This document shows positions 63,069-64,000 of a stretch of DNA of 64,000 nt, piece after piece (positions within the stretch are counted from its first letter, which is position 1; every line of letters starts with the position of its first letter). Location: contig JBBRQU010000014.1 of assembly GCA_038225855.1 (NCBI GenBank), positions 1 through 64,000 of the forward strand, given 5' to 3'. The translations under genes were made by a program, and so were the position numbers. The notes under the pieces are model-generated. The model was not told the DNA's origin, made no database searches, and worked only from the letters and a program-made list of their open reading frames with translations. The stretch is from CAHJXF01 sp038225855 (GTDB taxonomy: Bacteria > Pseudomonadota > Gammaproteobacteria > Burkholderiales > Burkholderiaceae_D).

Positions 63069-63971
63069 ATGTCCGTCATCCTGCAAGTCGAACACACCAC
63101 GATCTATCGCTACGCGAGGCCGGTGACGTTTGGCGAGCATCGCGTGATGTTTCGTCCGCGCTCGGGCTATGACGTGCAGGTGCTCGACCTGTCGCTCGAC
63201 GTGACGCCCGAGTCGGACATCCGCTGGGTGCACGACGCATTCTCCAACGGCGTGACGCTGGTCACGCCGCGCACCTCGGCCGATGAGCTGCGCATGGTCG
63301 CGCGCTTCACCATCGAGCATTTCGGCGCGAGCGGTCTCGAATCCCCGCTCGCGCCGCATGCGCAACACTATCCGTTCGCGTACAGCGCCGAAGAGCGCAT
63401 CGATCTGGGCGCGTTGCTGGTGCCTCAGCACGGCGACCCCGATGGCCGCGTGACCGCGTGGGCCAACATGTTCATCCCATCGATCGGCAACATCTCGACG
63501 CGCCGCATGCTCGCCGACATCACCGAGACGATCAAGAGCGACTTCGCCTATGCGGCGCGCGACACCGAAGGCACGCAGTCGCCGACGCAAACCTTGATCT
63601 TGCGTGAAGGCTCGTGCCGTGACTTCGCGCTCTTGATGATCGAAGCGGTGCGCCGACTCGGCTTCGCGTCACGCTTCGTGTCTGGCTATATCTACGATCC
63701 CTCGATCGACGGACAGGCCAGCGGCGTCGTGGGCGGCGGCGCCACGCACGCATGGGTCGAAGTCTATGTGCCGGGCGCGGGCTGGCTGACGTTCGATCCC
63801 ACCAATCGCCTCTACGGCGGCACCGACCTGATACGCGTCGCGGTGACGCGCGACGCGTTCCAGGCCGCGCCCATCCAGGGCTCGTTCACCGGTCGCGTCG
63901 GCGACTTCCTGGGCATGACCATAGCCGTCAAGGTGCGCCGCGTTTCCGATCCGGTCGTGCCGGGAACGTGA
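63069..63971 (+). CDS. Transglutaminase-like cysteine protease-fold protein
   Basis: The product is 300 aa. An N-terminal bacterial transglutaminase-like beta domain (VEHTTIYRYARPVTFGEHRV) is followed by the transglutaminase core with catalytic Cys183 (EGSCRDFALLMIE), His in THAWVEVY and Asp in FDPTN. There is no signal peptide, so it is cytoplasmic. Family members are found with circularly permuted ATP-grasp/alpha-E proteins, but none is seen before the window ends. Confidence 0.9.
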   Translation: MSVILQVEHTTIYRYARPVTFGEHRVMFRPRSGYDVQVLDLSLDVTPESDIRWVHDAFSNGVTLVTPRTSADELRMVARFTIEHFGASGLESPLAPHAQHYPFAYSAEERIDLGALLVPQHGDPDGRVTAWANMFIPSIGNISTRRMLADITETIKSDFAYAARDTEGTQSPTQTLILREGSCRDFALLMIEAVRRLGFASRFVSGYIYDPSIDGQASGVVGGGATHAWVEVYVPGAGWLTFDPTNRLYGGTDLIRVAVTRDAFQAAPIQGSFTGRVGDFLGMTIAVKVRRVSDPVVPGT

Positions 63972-64000
63972 GCGCACATCGAAACACCAGGGCGCACACG

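Overview
The window is about 64 kb of GC-rich DNA (roughly 60-65 percent GC by eye) from a betaproteobacterium, most likely in or near the Burkholderiales. The signs are the split metH (two adjacent genes), a DUF3567 gene next to metH, the run rsmB-DUF4390-ntrY-ntrX-trkA-trkH, the LysM-dprA-smg-topB block divergent from def-fmt, and polyhydroxyalkanoate (PHA) genes. No rRNA, tRNA, CRISPR array or complete insertion sequence was seen, and no gene-free gap exceeds 300 bases.

Layout. (1) 187-4296, minus strand: a tightly overlapping operon of a small PhaE-like subunit, a class III-size PHA synthase, a GNAT acetyltransferase and a Wzz/GumC-type chain-length protein that carries a degenerate tyrosine-recombinase-like domain at its C terminus. 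(2) 4339-5002: decayed toxin-antitoxin genes (hicBA remnants and an antitoxin-like ORF). (3) 5018-23008: a signalling and redox block. It holds an XdhC/CoxI maturation factor, a giant cyclase-ATPase-TPR protein, a form II coxS-coxL-coxM molybdenum hydroxylase with coxD, coxE and coxG accessory genes, a Phd/VapC pair with a frameshifted toxin, a diheme lipoprotein with a start-site frame problem, a membrane protein with a cyclic-nucleotide-binding domain, and a second giant cyclase paralogous to the first. (4) 23032-29852: small membrane and lipoproteins, an SRPBCC protein, a SET-domain methyltransferase, a spermidine synthase-like membrane protein, and an ada-alkA/ogt alkylation-repair pair. 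(5) 29929-35629: a CDF transporter, a BON-domain protein, a LysR regulator coupled to an aldo/keto reductase, and a 3-hydroxybutyrate oligomer hydrolase on the opposite strand. (6) 35723-40617: a five-gene branched-chain-amino-acid-type ABC transporter flanked by 51-bp direct repeats, then a fasciclin protein. (7) 41481-63971: mostly conserved housekeeping genes: topB, smg, dprA and a LysM protein on the minus strand, then def, fmt, a LysE exporter, rsmB, DUF4390, ntrYX, trkAH, DUF3567, split metH and a transglutaminase on the plus strand.

How the genes may work together. The PHA synthase and its small partner would make PHA, and the oligomer hydrolase would degrade 3-hydroxybutyrate oligomers. 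The cox genes encode the three subunits of a molybdenum hydroxylase plus the AAA/VWA maturation pair, the SRPBCC factor and, divergently, the XdhC cofactor-insertion factor. Two class III nucleotide cyclases bracket this region, and a probable cyclic-nucleotide receptor lies head to head with the second one, which suggests a local second-messenger circuit. This link is inferred from gene position only.

The strongest oddities are the Wzz/recombinase fusion, the paired cyclases around the molybdenum hydroxylase cluster, the out-of-frame lipoprotein start at a GCGT tract, the direct repeats around the ABC operon (one apparently the fossil end of a second livM), and an intrinsic terminator lying immediately before metH part 2.
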